Shown: positions 1-5,215 of the stretch, piece after piece
How the letters are laid out: every line of letters starts with the position of its first letter
Numbering within the stretch: position 1 is the stretch's first letter
NCBI GenBank assembly: GCA_013695975.1
Contig: JACCZL010000355.1
Location: 1-5,942 of the forward strand
Reading direction: 5' to 3'
DNA from: Chloroflexota bacterium
GTDB taxonomy: Bacteria > Chloroflexota > UBA6077 > JACCZL01
Length of the DNA: 5,942 nucleotides
Made by a program: the position numbers and the translations under genes
Notes under the pieces: generated by a model
Database searches by the model: none
Seen by the model: the letters and a program-made list of their open reading frames with translations, nothing else
Told to the model about the DNA's origin: nothing

Positions 1-25
1 CCTCTTGTGCGAGTTGCACAAGAGG
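1..25. promoter_or_regulatory. Perfect 10-bp inverted repeat (hairpin or operator) upstream of amt
   Basis: Bases 1-10 (CCTCTTGTGC) and 16-25 (GCACAAGAGG) are exact reverse complements around a 5-base loop, GAGTT. As RNA this is a stable stem-loop. No T-run follows on the plus strand, so it is not a classical intrinsic terminator in that direction. It could be the end of an upstream transcript, a Rho-assisted or processing hairpin, or a dimeric regulator site for amt, whose start lies 90 bases downstream. The stem may extend left of the window. The repeat is directly visible; the role is open. Confidence 0.6.
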
Positions 26-53
26 CGCTCGGCATTTCTGTACGGACCGCCCG

Positions 54-82
54 TTGGCGACCGGACGGGGGGAGCCTAAGCT
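54..82 (+). promoter_or_regulatory. Candidate sigma-70-type promoter for amt
   Basis: TTGGCG at 54-59 matches the -35 consensus at 4 of 6 positions. After a 17-base spacer comes TAAGCT at 77-82, which keeps the most conserved T, A and final T of the -10 box. Transcription would begin near base 90, giving a leader of about 25 bases that carries the Shine-Dalgarno at 100-106. No sigma-54 (GG-N10-GC type) or GlnR-type site was recognised. The match is modest, so this is only a candidate. Confidence 0.3.
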
Positions 83-114
83 TATCGGCATCAACTCCTG
101 GAGGGGACGTATCG

Positions 115-1374
115 ATGCCTGAAGGTATTAGCGGCGGCGATACCGCCTGGGTCCTGATGTCGGCGGCGCTCGTCATGCTGATGACGCCCGGTCTCGCCTT
201 TTTTTACGGCGGGCTGGTGCGGCCCAAGAACGTGCTGTCGACGATCATGCACAGCTTCTTTATCCTCGCCCTTATCAGTGTTCAGTGGGTCCTCTGGGGC
301 TACAGCCTGGCCTTCGGCCCGGACGTCGGCGGGATCATCGGCAGCCTGGATTGGGTCGGCCTCAACGGTGTCGACGCGGAGCCGAACACGGATTACGCCG
401 CGACGATCCCCCACTACGCGTTCATGGCCTTCCAGATGATGTTCGCCGTTATCACTCCGGCCCTCATTACCGGCGCCTTCGCGGAGCGGAAGCGGTTCAA
501 GGCGTTCGTCCTCTTCAGCCTTCTCTGGGCCACGTTCGTCTACGACCCAATGGCGCACTGGGTGTGGGGCACCGGCGGCTGGCTCAAGACGCTGGGGGCG
601 CTCGATTTCGCCGGCGGGACGGTCGTCCACATCAGCTCGGGCGTGTCCGCGCTGGTGGCGGCGCTCGTGTTGGGCCACCGCCACGGCCTTGGGCAGGAGC
701 GGATCGAGCCGCATGACTTGACCATGACGGTGCTCGGAGCCGGACTCCTCTGGTTTGGATGGTTCGGCTTCAACGCGGGCAGCGCGCTGGCGGCGAATGG
801 CCTGGCGGCACTGGCGTTCGTCAACACGAACACGGCCGCAGCGATGGCCGCCCTCACCTGGCTCACCGTGAGCTGGGCCCACAAGGGCCATCCGAGCGTC
901 CTCGGCGCGGCCGTGGGCGCCGTCGCGGGCCTGGTCGCGATCACACCCGCCGCGGGCTACGTGACTCCGGTGGCGTCGATCCTGATCGGCCTTGGGGCCG
1001 GGGTGTTCTGCTACCTGGCCGTCCAGCTCCGTGAGCGGCTGCGGGTCGACGATGCGCTCGACGTCTGGGGCGTCCACGGGATCGGCGGCACCTGGGGCGC
1101 CATCGCGACCGGCCTCTTCGCCACGACGGCCGTCAACTCGGCCGGCGCCGACGGCCTATTCGCCGGCAACCCGGCCCAGCTCGTGACCCAGATCATCGCG
1201 GTCGGCGCGAGCTGGATCTACTGCGGGGTGGCGACTTTCATCATCCTCAAGGTCATCGATCTTGTCATCGGGCTTCGTGTGCCCGAGCAGGAAGAGGTCC
1301 TCGGCCTCGACCTCTCGCAGCACGGTGAGCCGGCCTACGTGCTCGGGTCCGAGTCGGCCCGAGAGCTCGCCTAG
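115..1374 (+). CDS. amt: Ammonium transporter (Amt/MEP/Rh family), 419 aa
   Basis: This is an inner-membrane trimeric ammonium channel that scavenges NH4+/NH3. The ATG at 115 is chosen because GGAGGGG (100-106) lies 8 bases upstream and the Amt N-terminus begins there (GDTAWVLMSAALVMLMTPG). A GTG at base 7 in the same frame would add 36 non-homologous residues inside the hairpin. The pore histidine pair is present: His172 (TVVHIS) and His321 (WGVHGIGG). So are Asp164 (LDFAGG), the gate phenylalanines near 106/110 and 219, and Ser223 (GFNAGSA). About eleven hydrophobic segments fit the family topology, and the length is normal. No cleavable signal peptide of the E. coli AmtB kind is seen. The cytosolic tail keeps the VGLRVPEQEE and GLDLSQHGE motifs, which in the family couple subunits and contact PII. 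No glnK or glnB follows; a tiny membrane-protein gene does. The family call is secure. Confidence 0.97.
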   Translation: MPEGISGGDTAWVLMSAALVMLMTPGLAFFYGGLVRPKNVLSTIMHSFFILALISVQWVLWGYSLAFGPDVGGIIGSLDWVGLNGVDAEPNTDYAATIPHYAFMAFQMMFAVITPALITGAFAERKRFKAFVLFSLLWATFVYDPMAHWVWGTGGWLKTLGALDFAGGTVVHISSGVSALVAALVLGHRHGLGQERIEPHDLTMTVLGAGLLWFGWFGFNAGSALAANGLAALAFVNTNTAAAMAALTWLTVSWAHKGHPSVLGAAVGAVAGLVAITPAAGYVTPVASILIGLGAGVFCYLAVQLRERLRVDDALDVWGVHGIGGTWGAIATGLFATTAVNSAGADGLFAGNPAQLVTQIIAVGASWIYCGVATFIILKVIDLVIGLRVPEQEEVLGLDLSQHGEPAYVLGSESARELA

Positions 1375-1398
1375 AGATCGCGCAAGGAGGTTAGAGCG

Positions 1399-1536
1399 AT
1401 GGACACGATCATGACAGCGGCCTCGCTGGTTTCGTTCTTCGCCCTGGTCATTAGCTGGATCACGCTGCCGGCCAAGCGGGAGCTGCCCGAGCCAACGCGC
1501 GTCTCGGTCCCGCGCCGATCCGTCGCGGAAGCATAG
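1399..1536 (+). CDS. Small single-pass membrane protein downstream of amt, 45 aa
   Basis: A short gene starts at the ATG at 1399, 24 bases after the amt stop. AAGGAGG at 1384-1390 is a near-perfect Shine-Dalgarno with 8-base spacing, the strongest in the window, and it argues for real translation. The predicted protein begins MDTIMTAASLVSFFALVISW. One hydrophobic helix spans about residues 6-25. A basic, Pro-rich tail follows, with K26, R27, R34, R39 and R40, and the protein ends SVAEA before TAG. By the positive-inside rule the tail should be cytoplasmic. Co-transcription with amt is likely given the gap and the lack of a terminator between them. I recognise no family. It could be an Amt accessory or regulatory peptide, or an unrelated small membrane protein. 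Existence is fairly well supported; function is unknown. Confidence 0.72.
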   Translation: MDTIMTAASLVSFFALVISWITLPAKRELPEPTRVSVPRRSVAEA

Positions 1537-1567
1537 TCGATCGAACGTAGGGGCCGGGGCCGCGGGC
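1537..1567. other. Convergent 31-bp gap between the amt unit and the minus-strand genes
   Basis: The plus-strand small gene ends at 1536 and the minus-strand B3/B4 gene ends at 1568, so two transcription units meet tail to tail. The gap is very GC-rich (GGGGCCGGGGCC core). A weak 5-bp inverted repeat, CGCGG/CCGCG (1561-1565 and 1573-1577), straddles the B3/B4 stop. No T-run is present on either strand, so no convincing intrinsic terminator can be called. Termination may be Rho-dependent or helped by transcription collision. Confidence 0.5.
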
Positions 1568-2290
1568 TCAGACCGCGAGCTCGGTCTCGATCCGCGGCGT
1601 TGCCGCGTCGAGGAAGTACCAGCGGGTTTGCCCGCCGCAGATGCGGCGGGCGAGCTCGCCGAGCGTCTCGGTCGCCCGCGCTACTTCCTCGGGCGTGGCC
1701 GGCGGCAAGCCGTGGACGTTCAGCACGGCGTTCGTGGTGGCAGCCGAGATCTTGCTGGCCTCGCCCTGCCGCCAGCTCCAGCGGCGACAGAGGACCTTGG
1801 CGTCGTCTGTGTACACGACCTCACCCGGCTCGGGTGGCTCGTCTGCCTCAGCCCCCAGGGGGATGAACGACTCGTCTCCCCGCGCCAGCCGCAGGTGGAG
1901 GTCCCCGCTCACGAGGTCGAGGTCGTCTCCACCGACCGGCACGAGGAAGCGCAACGAGACGGCGTTGTAAAGGGCTACCAGTGGGTTGATCGGCGGCAGG
2001 GCATCGCCCCGCCGCGCCCGGCGGGCCAGCGCTTCCACGGAGGACTGAAACTTGCTCGGCCGCGCCCCGAAGCGGCTGAACGTCTGGCGCCAGGCGGCGA
2101 TCTTCGGGTGGGCGACCAGGTCGAGGAGCGCGGGATCATCCCGCAGTCGCGCCTCGACCTCTCGCAGGAGCATCGTCGCCTCTTCGAGGCCGCGACGATT
2201 GTCGAAGCGTTGGCAGACGACCTTGCCCCAACAGTAGCCTGGTTCGAGCGTGAAGATCTCCGGATGGATCTGGTCGGCGAAGCGCCGCAC
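1568..2290 (-). CDS. Stand-alone B3/B4 (PheRS-beta-like) tRNA-editing domain protein, about 240 aa
   Basis: The protein resembles the solo B3/4 family, the domain that binds and proofreads tRNA in the phenylalanyl-tRNA synthetase beta chain. Members are cytosolic and are thought to act as free-standing tRNA-binding or trans-editing factors, mostly untested. Recognisable parts are the N-terminal IHPEIFTLEPGYCWGKVVC strand region (8-26), INPLVALYNAVSLR (101-114), the PVGGDDLDLVSGDLHLRLA core (118-136), GEVVYTDD (156-163), CRRWSWRQ (168-175) and TTNAVLNVHGL (185-195). All fit the family, and the length of 240 is typical. The start is uncertain. The GTG at 2290 puts the family N-terminus in place but has no clear Shine-Dalgarno. 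The frame stays open further upstream, overlapping the preceding gene, with non-homologous Arg-rich sequence. The preceding gene ends 28 bases upstream, so translational coupling is plausible. Confidence 0.88.
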   Translation of the reverse strand: MRRFADQIHPEIFTLEPGYCWGKVVCQRFDNRRGLEEATMLLREVEARLRDDPALLDLVAHPKIAAWRQTFSRFGARPSKFQSSVEALARRARRGDALPPINPLVALYNAVSLRFLVPVGGDDLDLVSGDLHLRLARGDESFIPLGAEADEPPEPGEVVYTDDAKVLCRRWSWRQGEASKISAATTNAVLNVHGLPPATPEEVARATETLGELARRICGGQTRWYFLDAATPRIETELAV

Positions 2291-2318
2291 GGCGTGGCGA
2301 CGGACGCACCGCTCGGCC

Positions 2319-2705
2319 TCAGGCCTTCGGCGGCGCGTCCCCCTTGCTCTCGCCCCGTGCGCCCTGCTCGAGCTGCTCCAGCAGCGAGCGCACGTCACGC
2401 TGTGCGGCCGTCTTGCGCTGCTCCCGACGCGAGCGCTCCTGATCGAGCGCGCTGAGGTAGTCGTCCTCAGGCGCGCCGGCCGCCATCAGGCGGTCGCCGA
2501 GCTCGCGCACCAGATCGCCGACCGGGCCCTTCCGTCGCGCCAGGCCGAAATTGACCGCGCAATCCCAGGCGCAAAAGTCCCAGACCTGCTCAGGATGGCC
2601 GTCGTCGAGGACGTCCCAGTGGAGCTCCAGCCACGTCCGCCGCTCCTGGACATCATTCCAGTTTACCGTTCGGCCGCAGTAATCGCACCGCTTGTACGCA
2701 CCCAT
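2319..2705 (-). CDS. Small CxxC/CxxxC zinc-ribbon-like protein of unknown function, 128 aa
   Basis: A Cys7-X2-Cys10 knuckle (KRCDYCGRTVNW) pairs with Cys45-X3-Cys49 (WDFCAWDCAVNF). Together they probably hold one zinc ion in a treble-clef or ribbon-like fold, with conserved-looking tryptophans around it (W16, W25, W30, W42, W47). The second half (about 55-128) is predicted helical and highly charged, with an ERSRREQRKTAAQRD stretch and a heptad-like LLEQLEQ, then a polar tail GESKGDAPPKA. The ATG at 2705 is preferred because GGAGGG (2717-2712) lies 6 bases upstream. An in-frame GTG at 2726 would place that site inside the gene. It is followed 28 bases later by the B3/B4 gene and probably shares its mRNA. 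I cannot name the family. A nucleic-acid or protein-interaction role is inference from the zinc knuckle and basic helix. Confidence 0.82.
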   Translation of the reverse strand: MGAYKRCDYCGRTVNWNDVQERRTWLELHWDVLDDGHPEQVWDFCAWDCAVNFGLARRKGPVGDLVRELGDRLMAAGAPEDDYLSALDQERSRREQRKTAAQRDVRSLLEQLEQGARGESKGDAPPKA

Positions 2706-2726
2706 CGGTATCCCTCCGCTGGCCAC

Positions 2727-2732
2727 ATTCTA
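2727..2732 (-). promoter_or_regulatory. Candidate -10 box for the zinc-ribbon/B3-B4 pair
   Basis: Read on the minus strand, bases 2732-2727 are TAGAAT, 5 of 6 matches to the -10 consensus. The predicted start of transcription near 2720 leaves a leader of about 15 bases carrying the GGAGGG site. The -35 position, 17-18 bases upstream, falls inside the heptamer repeat (TGCCCA, 3 of 6 matches), so the -35 is weak. If active, it would separate the two downstream genes from the monooxygenase/dehydrogenase pair. Confidence 0.35.
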
Positions 2733-2737
2733 CCTGA

Positions 2738-2787
2738 ACGAGTGGGCAGTGGGCAGTGGGCAGTGGTTCGGTCTACTGCCCACTCGT
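2738..2787. repeat. 7-bp tandem repeat forming a 13-bp inverted repeat
   Basis: The unit AGTGGGC occurs three times in tandem (2741-2747, 2748-2754, 2755-2761), followed by a partial copy AGTGG at 2762-2766. The left arm ACGAGTGGGCAGT (2738-2750) is the exact reverse complement of the right arm ACTGCCCACTCGT (2775-2787). The last base of the right arm is within the stop codon of the dehydrogenase gene. The right arm can also pair 10 bases with either of the other repeat copies (2748-2757, 2755-2764), so the stem can slip in 7-bp steps. No T-run follows on either strand. Heptanucleotide tandem repeats of this GTGGGCA type are scattered in some bacterial genomes, which is general knowledge rather than a search result. 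Possible roles are 3'-end stabiliser, Rho-assisted terminator, or promoter-overlapping element. Confidence 0.85.
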
Positions 2788-3725
2788 CAGTAGTCTCGCT
2801 CGAGGTCGACGACCCCTTCCAGTGGTTGGCCGGCTTTGAAGCGGCGGTAATTCTCGAGGAAGCGCTGGGCGTTGGTCGGGACATCGTCGGGTCCGGAGAG
2901 ATGGGGGGTGACAACCACGTTCTCGAGGGTCCAGAGCGGGCTATCGGCAGGCAGCGGCTCACGCTCGAACACGTCGAGGACGGCGCCGCCCAGGCCACCG
3001 TCGCGCAGGGCCGCGATCAGGTCGGGCTCGCGGACAACCGCCCCGCGGCCGATGTTGACCAACCAGGCGTGGGGCGGCAGCAGCGCCAGCCGCCGCGCGT
3101 CGATCAGCCCACGGCTTTCGCTGGTCAGGGGGACGACGAGCACCAGGAAGTCGGCCTTCGGCAACGCTTCGTCCAGTCGCCCGACCGTCATCACCTCGTC
3201 GGCCTGGTCGATTGGCCGTCCGCCGCGAGACACGCCGATGACGCGGAGGCCGGCCATCCGAAGCGTCCGACAGACCTCGCGGCCGATGTTCCCGAGCCCG
3301 ACCACCACGGCGGTCTTCCCGCGCAGCAACGGCGCCGCGAACGGCTCCCAGCGCCGCGCGCGCTGGTGGGCCACGACACGCGGGATCCGAAGCGTGGCCG
3401 CGAACAGGTAGCCGAGCACGTACTCGGCCATGGCTGGGCCGAAGACGTCGATCGTCCGTGTGACCGTGACACTCGGTGGCAGCGGACGCGCGGCCATGAT
3501 GTGATCGACGCCGGCGCCGGTCGACTGGATCCAGCGCAGTCGCTCGGCGCCCACCAGTAGCTCGCGAGGGAAGCTCCAGGTGAAGAGGGCGTCCATCTCG
3601 CGCGCAAACGCGCGCCCCTCCGGGTCGTCGGCCTTAAAGACGGCGATCTCTAGCTCGGGCTCGGCCTGCCCGATCAACGCACGGTACTGCTCGCCGTCAG
3701 CGCTGGCGATCATGAGCTTGTGCAC
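2787..3725 (-). CDS. D-2-hydroxyacid dehydrogenase, GhrA-like, 312 aa
   Basis: This is a cytosolic NAD(P)H-dependent oxidoreductase interconverting 2-keto acids and D-2-hydroxy acids, with glyoxylate/hydroxypyruvate-type substrates likely. The substrate loop STGAGVDH is at 68-75. The Rossmann motif GLGNIG (143-148) ends its second strand in VSR (165-167); Ser-Arg there favours NADPH over NADH in this family. The catalytic triad is complete: Arg227 (NIGRGAVV), Glu256 (DVFEREPL) and His275 (TPHLSG). The C-terminal block DVFEREPLPADSPLW strongly resembles E. coli GhrA, which is also about 312 residues. The GTG at 3725 is chosen because GAGGAG lies about 4 bases upstream. The ATG at 3713 would leave that site 16 bases away but cannot be excluded. 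The monooxygenase gene ends 41 bases upstream on the same strand, so an operon is likely. The exact substrate is unknown. Confidence 0.93.
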   Translation of the reverse strand: MHKLMIASADGEQYRALIGQAEPELEIAVFKADDPEGRAFAREMDALFTWSFPRELLVGAERLRWIQSTGAGVDHIMAARPLPPSVTVTRTIDVFGPAMAEYVLGYLFAATLRIPRVVAHQRARRWEPFAAPLLRGKTAVVVGLGNIGREVCRTLRMAGLRVIGVSRGGRPIDQADEVMTVGRLDEALPKADFLVLVVPLTSESRGLIDARRLALLPPHAWLVNIGRGAVVREPDLIAALRDGGLGGAVLDVFEREPLPADSPLWTLENVVVTPHLSGPDDVPTNAQRFLENYRRFKAGQPLEGVVDLERDY

Positions 3726-3766
3726 AGCTCTCCTCGGTCGGGGAATCGCAAGGCCGGTCCTCCAGC

Positions 3767-4942
3767 TCAGGCCCGCGAAGCGCCGGCTCGCTCGTAGGCT
3801 TGATGGGCTTGCTCGAGGGCGTCGTTCCGGACCTGGCGAATCTGCTCGACCTGGGCTTGGGCCCGAGCACTCGACGCTTCCAGGCCGCCGAGTGAACCCT
3901 GGAAGCGGGGCATCACGTAACGGGCCAGCAGCTCGTAGCTCTTGAGGATCTTGTCGCGCGGGGCCCACTCGTGGGCGAGCGCCAGCAGGCCGCCGAAGCC
4001 GCCGCTGACCTCGTCGAAGCGCTCGATGGCTTCGATGCAATCGTCGGGTGTTCCGACGATCCAGCGCCCGCTGTCGACCATCTGGTCGATGACCTGCTCC
4101 CGCGGCCCCGGGACCGGGCTCGGCCGACCGTTGGTCTGCTCGAAGTAGTCGAGCAGGTGGCGGGCGGCGCCCTCACGCGCGTCGTTCAGCGCCTCCGCGC
4201 GGGTTTCCGCCAGGTGGATCGGCGCGACCAGGCGCCACTCCTCCCGGCGCATTGCCTTGCCGAACCTGGCCGCCGTCTCCTCGGCGATCCACCACTGGCC
4301 CCGCAGATCGACTGGGCCGCGCACGCCACCGGCGACGCTGAGCGAGAGCACGGCGGCTCCATGCTTGCCGGCCGCGACCATCCCGGCCGGCGACTCCATG
4401 CTGGCAACGGCAATCGTTGGGTGGGGCTGGGTGTAGGGGCGGAGCTGGAGCGTCGCGTCGTGCAGCTCAAACCAGTCGCTGATGTGGGTCAGGGGAGTCG
4501 GATCGGTCATCAGCCGCACGACGACGTCGAGCGCCTCCTCCATCATCGGCCGCTGACGGGCTGGCTCGATCCCCAGCATGAGCGCGTCGGTCACCAGGGC
4601 GCCGGGTCCGACGCCGAGCATCGCTCGGCCGCGGGTCAGGTGATCGAGGAGCACGGTCCGGTTAGCGACCATCAGCGGGTTGTGGTAGGGGAGGCTGGTG
4701 ACGCCGGTTCCGAGCTTGATGTGGCGCGTCCGCTCGGCGACCGTGGCGATGAACAGCTCAGGTGAGGCGATCGTCTCCCAGCCGGCGCTGTGATGCTCAC
4801 CGATCCAGGCTTCGTCGTAGCCGAGGGTATCGAGCCACTGAACCAGCTCGAGATCTCGGTCGATGGCCAGCGTCGGATTCTCGCCGATGACGTGGAACGG
4901 AGCCAGAAAGATCCCGAAGCGCATCCGAGCGGGCAGGACCAT
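3767..4942 (-). CDS. LLM-class flavin-dependent monooxygenase (limonene-monooxygenase-like), 391 aa
   Basis: This is a luciferase-like TIM-barrel oxidoreductase that uses reduced flavin (FMNH2 or F420H2) and usually O2. It starts MVLPARMRFGIFLAPFH, then LVQWLDTLGYDEAWIGEHHS (33-52, family EHH at 49-51). ERTRHIKLGTGVTSLPYHNP forms the flavin-side barrel strand, followed by the LTRGRAMLGVGPGAL block. RPYTQPHPTIAVASMESPAG and an AAGKHGAAVLSLS segment match the limonene 1,2-monooxygenase-like branch of COG2141. The last 40 residues (SSARAQAQVEQIRQVRNDAL and beyond) look like an extra coiled helix rich in Ala and Gln. The start at the ATG at 4942 has GGAGG 8 bases upstream (4955-4951); the ATG at codon 7 has no such site. 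It leads the minus-strand run with the dehydrogenase 41 bases after it. The true substrate is not readable from sequence, and limonene itself should not be assumed. Confidence 0.93.
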   Translation of the reverse strand: MVLPARMRFGIFLAPFHVIGENPTLAIDRDLELVQWLDTLGYDEAWIGEHHSAGWETIASPELFIATVAERTRHIKLGTGVTSLPYHNPLMVANRTVLLDHLTRGRAMLGVGPGALVTDALMLGIEPARQRPMMEEALDVVVRLMTDPTPLTHISDWFELHDATLQLRPYTQPHPTIAVASMESPAGMVAAGKHGAAVLSLSVAGGVRGPVDLRGQWWIAEETAARFGKAMRREEWRLVAPIHLAETRAEALNDAREGAARHLLDYFEQTNGRPSPVPGPREQVIDQMVDSGRWIVGTPDDCIEAIERFDEVSGGFGGLLALAHEWAPRDKILKSYELLARYVMPRFQGSLGGLEASSARAQAQVEQIRQVRNDALEQAHQAYERAGASRA

Positions 4943-5033
4943 GGGTGCAACCTCCAGCGGACCGCGAGCGTCGCGCGGTGGAGGAGAGGGGGCCTCGGAG
5001 GGCACACCCTCAGACCGCGCTCCTTCAGGCAGC
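4943..5033 (-). promoter_or_regulatory. Possible structured leader of the monooxygenase mRNA
   Basis: If transcription starts near 5033 the leader is about 90 bases. It contains a 5-bp stem with a tetraloop (GAGGG/CCCTC, 4998-5002 and 5007-5011). A second 6-bp inverted repeat (ACCGCG/CGCGGT, 4961-4966 and 4974-4979) ends 5 bases before the Shine-Dalgarno. No known riboswitch or T-box consensus is convincing. Such short stems arise easily in GC-rich DNA, so regulatory meaning is speculative. Confidence 0.25.
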
Positions 5034-5039
5034 ACTCCT

Positions 5040-5048
5040 ATGGTAGCA
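5040..5048 (-). promoter_or_regulatory. Candidate extended -10 promoter for the monooxygenase operon
   Basis: Minus-strand bases 5048-5040 read TGCTACCAT, an extended -10 (TGn plus TACCAT, 5 of 6 to consensus). No good -35 is seen 16-18 bases upstream, which an extended -10 can tolerate. The element closely resembles the plus-strand TGCTACAAT at 5181-5189 that serves the divergent gene. Confidence 0.4.
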
Positions 5049-5147
5049 GCATCCACTCGCCACACCGATGATCTCGATACGCGGTGCCCCACCAGGCACG
5101 CCATTCGGAGTGGACGAGCCGTCCAACATCTGGGCACCCGATCCACC

Positions 5148-5164
5148 CGTCGGTTGGTCCGACG
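5148..5164. promoter_or_regulatory. 17-bp palindrome in the divergent intergenic region
   Basis: CGTCGG (5148-5153) and CCGACG (5159-5164) are exact reverse complements around TTGGT. The element covers the -35 region of the candidate promoter at 5181-5189, where a repressor or activator dimer could act on the NYN gene. It lies in DNA shared with the divergent monooxygenase promoter. Its role is inferred from position only. Confidence 0.35.
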
Positions 5165-5180
5165 ATGCGGGCGGGCCCTC

Positions 5181-5189
5181 TGCTACAAT
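5181..5189 (+). promoter_or_regulatory. Extended -10 promoter of the NYN-domain gene
   Basis: TGCTACAAT is an extended -10 (TGn followed by TACAAT, 5 of 6 matches). Transcription would start near 5196, so the mRNA leader is only about 20 bases and carries the Shine-Dalgarno GGAGGT (5205-5210). The -35 is poor at a 17-base spacing; a TTGGTC at 5154-5159 is too distant (24 bases). Confidence 0.5.
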
Positions 5190-5215
5190 CTCGGAAGGAC
5201 CGATGGAGGTCTTGC

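Noticed and set aside
7..114. N-terminal extension of Amt from a GTG at base 7
   Set aside because: The GTG is inside the hairpin and has no ribosome site. The added residues do not look like Amt, while the ATG at 115 has a strong Shine-Dalgarno.
91..1077. Long open frame on the minus strand across amt (328 codons)
   Set aside because: It lies opposite a clear Amt gene, has Arg/His/Asp-rich composition with no family features, and is the expected antisense shadow of GC-rich codon use.
1628..2455. 275-codon open frame on the plus strand opposite the B3/B4 gene
   Set aside because: The minus-strand translation has clear B3/B4 family blocks; the plus-strand one is low-complexity shadow sequence.
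2250..3560. 436-codon open frame on the plus strand
   Set aside because: It runs antisense through the zinc-ribbon and dehydrogenase genes. Both of those have family motifs, and the plus-strand translation has none.
3726..4040. Upstream extension of the dehydrogenase frame into the monooxygenase gene
   Set aside because: The extra residues are Arg/Pro-rich and unlike the family. They overlap the well-supported end of the monooxygenase, and a ribosome site lies just before 3725.
5075..5100. T-box-like string (GGTGGGGCACCGCG on the minus strand)
   Set aside because: It resembles the T-box antiterminator core only partly. There is no matching downstream complement, stem I or terminator, and it would lie upstream of the proposed transcription start.
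4943..5146. N-terminal extension of the monooxygenase
   Set aside because: The family N-terminus (MRFGIFLAPFH) begins at the ATG at 4942 region, which has a good Shine-Dalgarno. The extension would cover the likely promoter.
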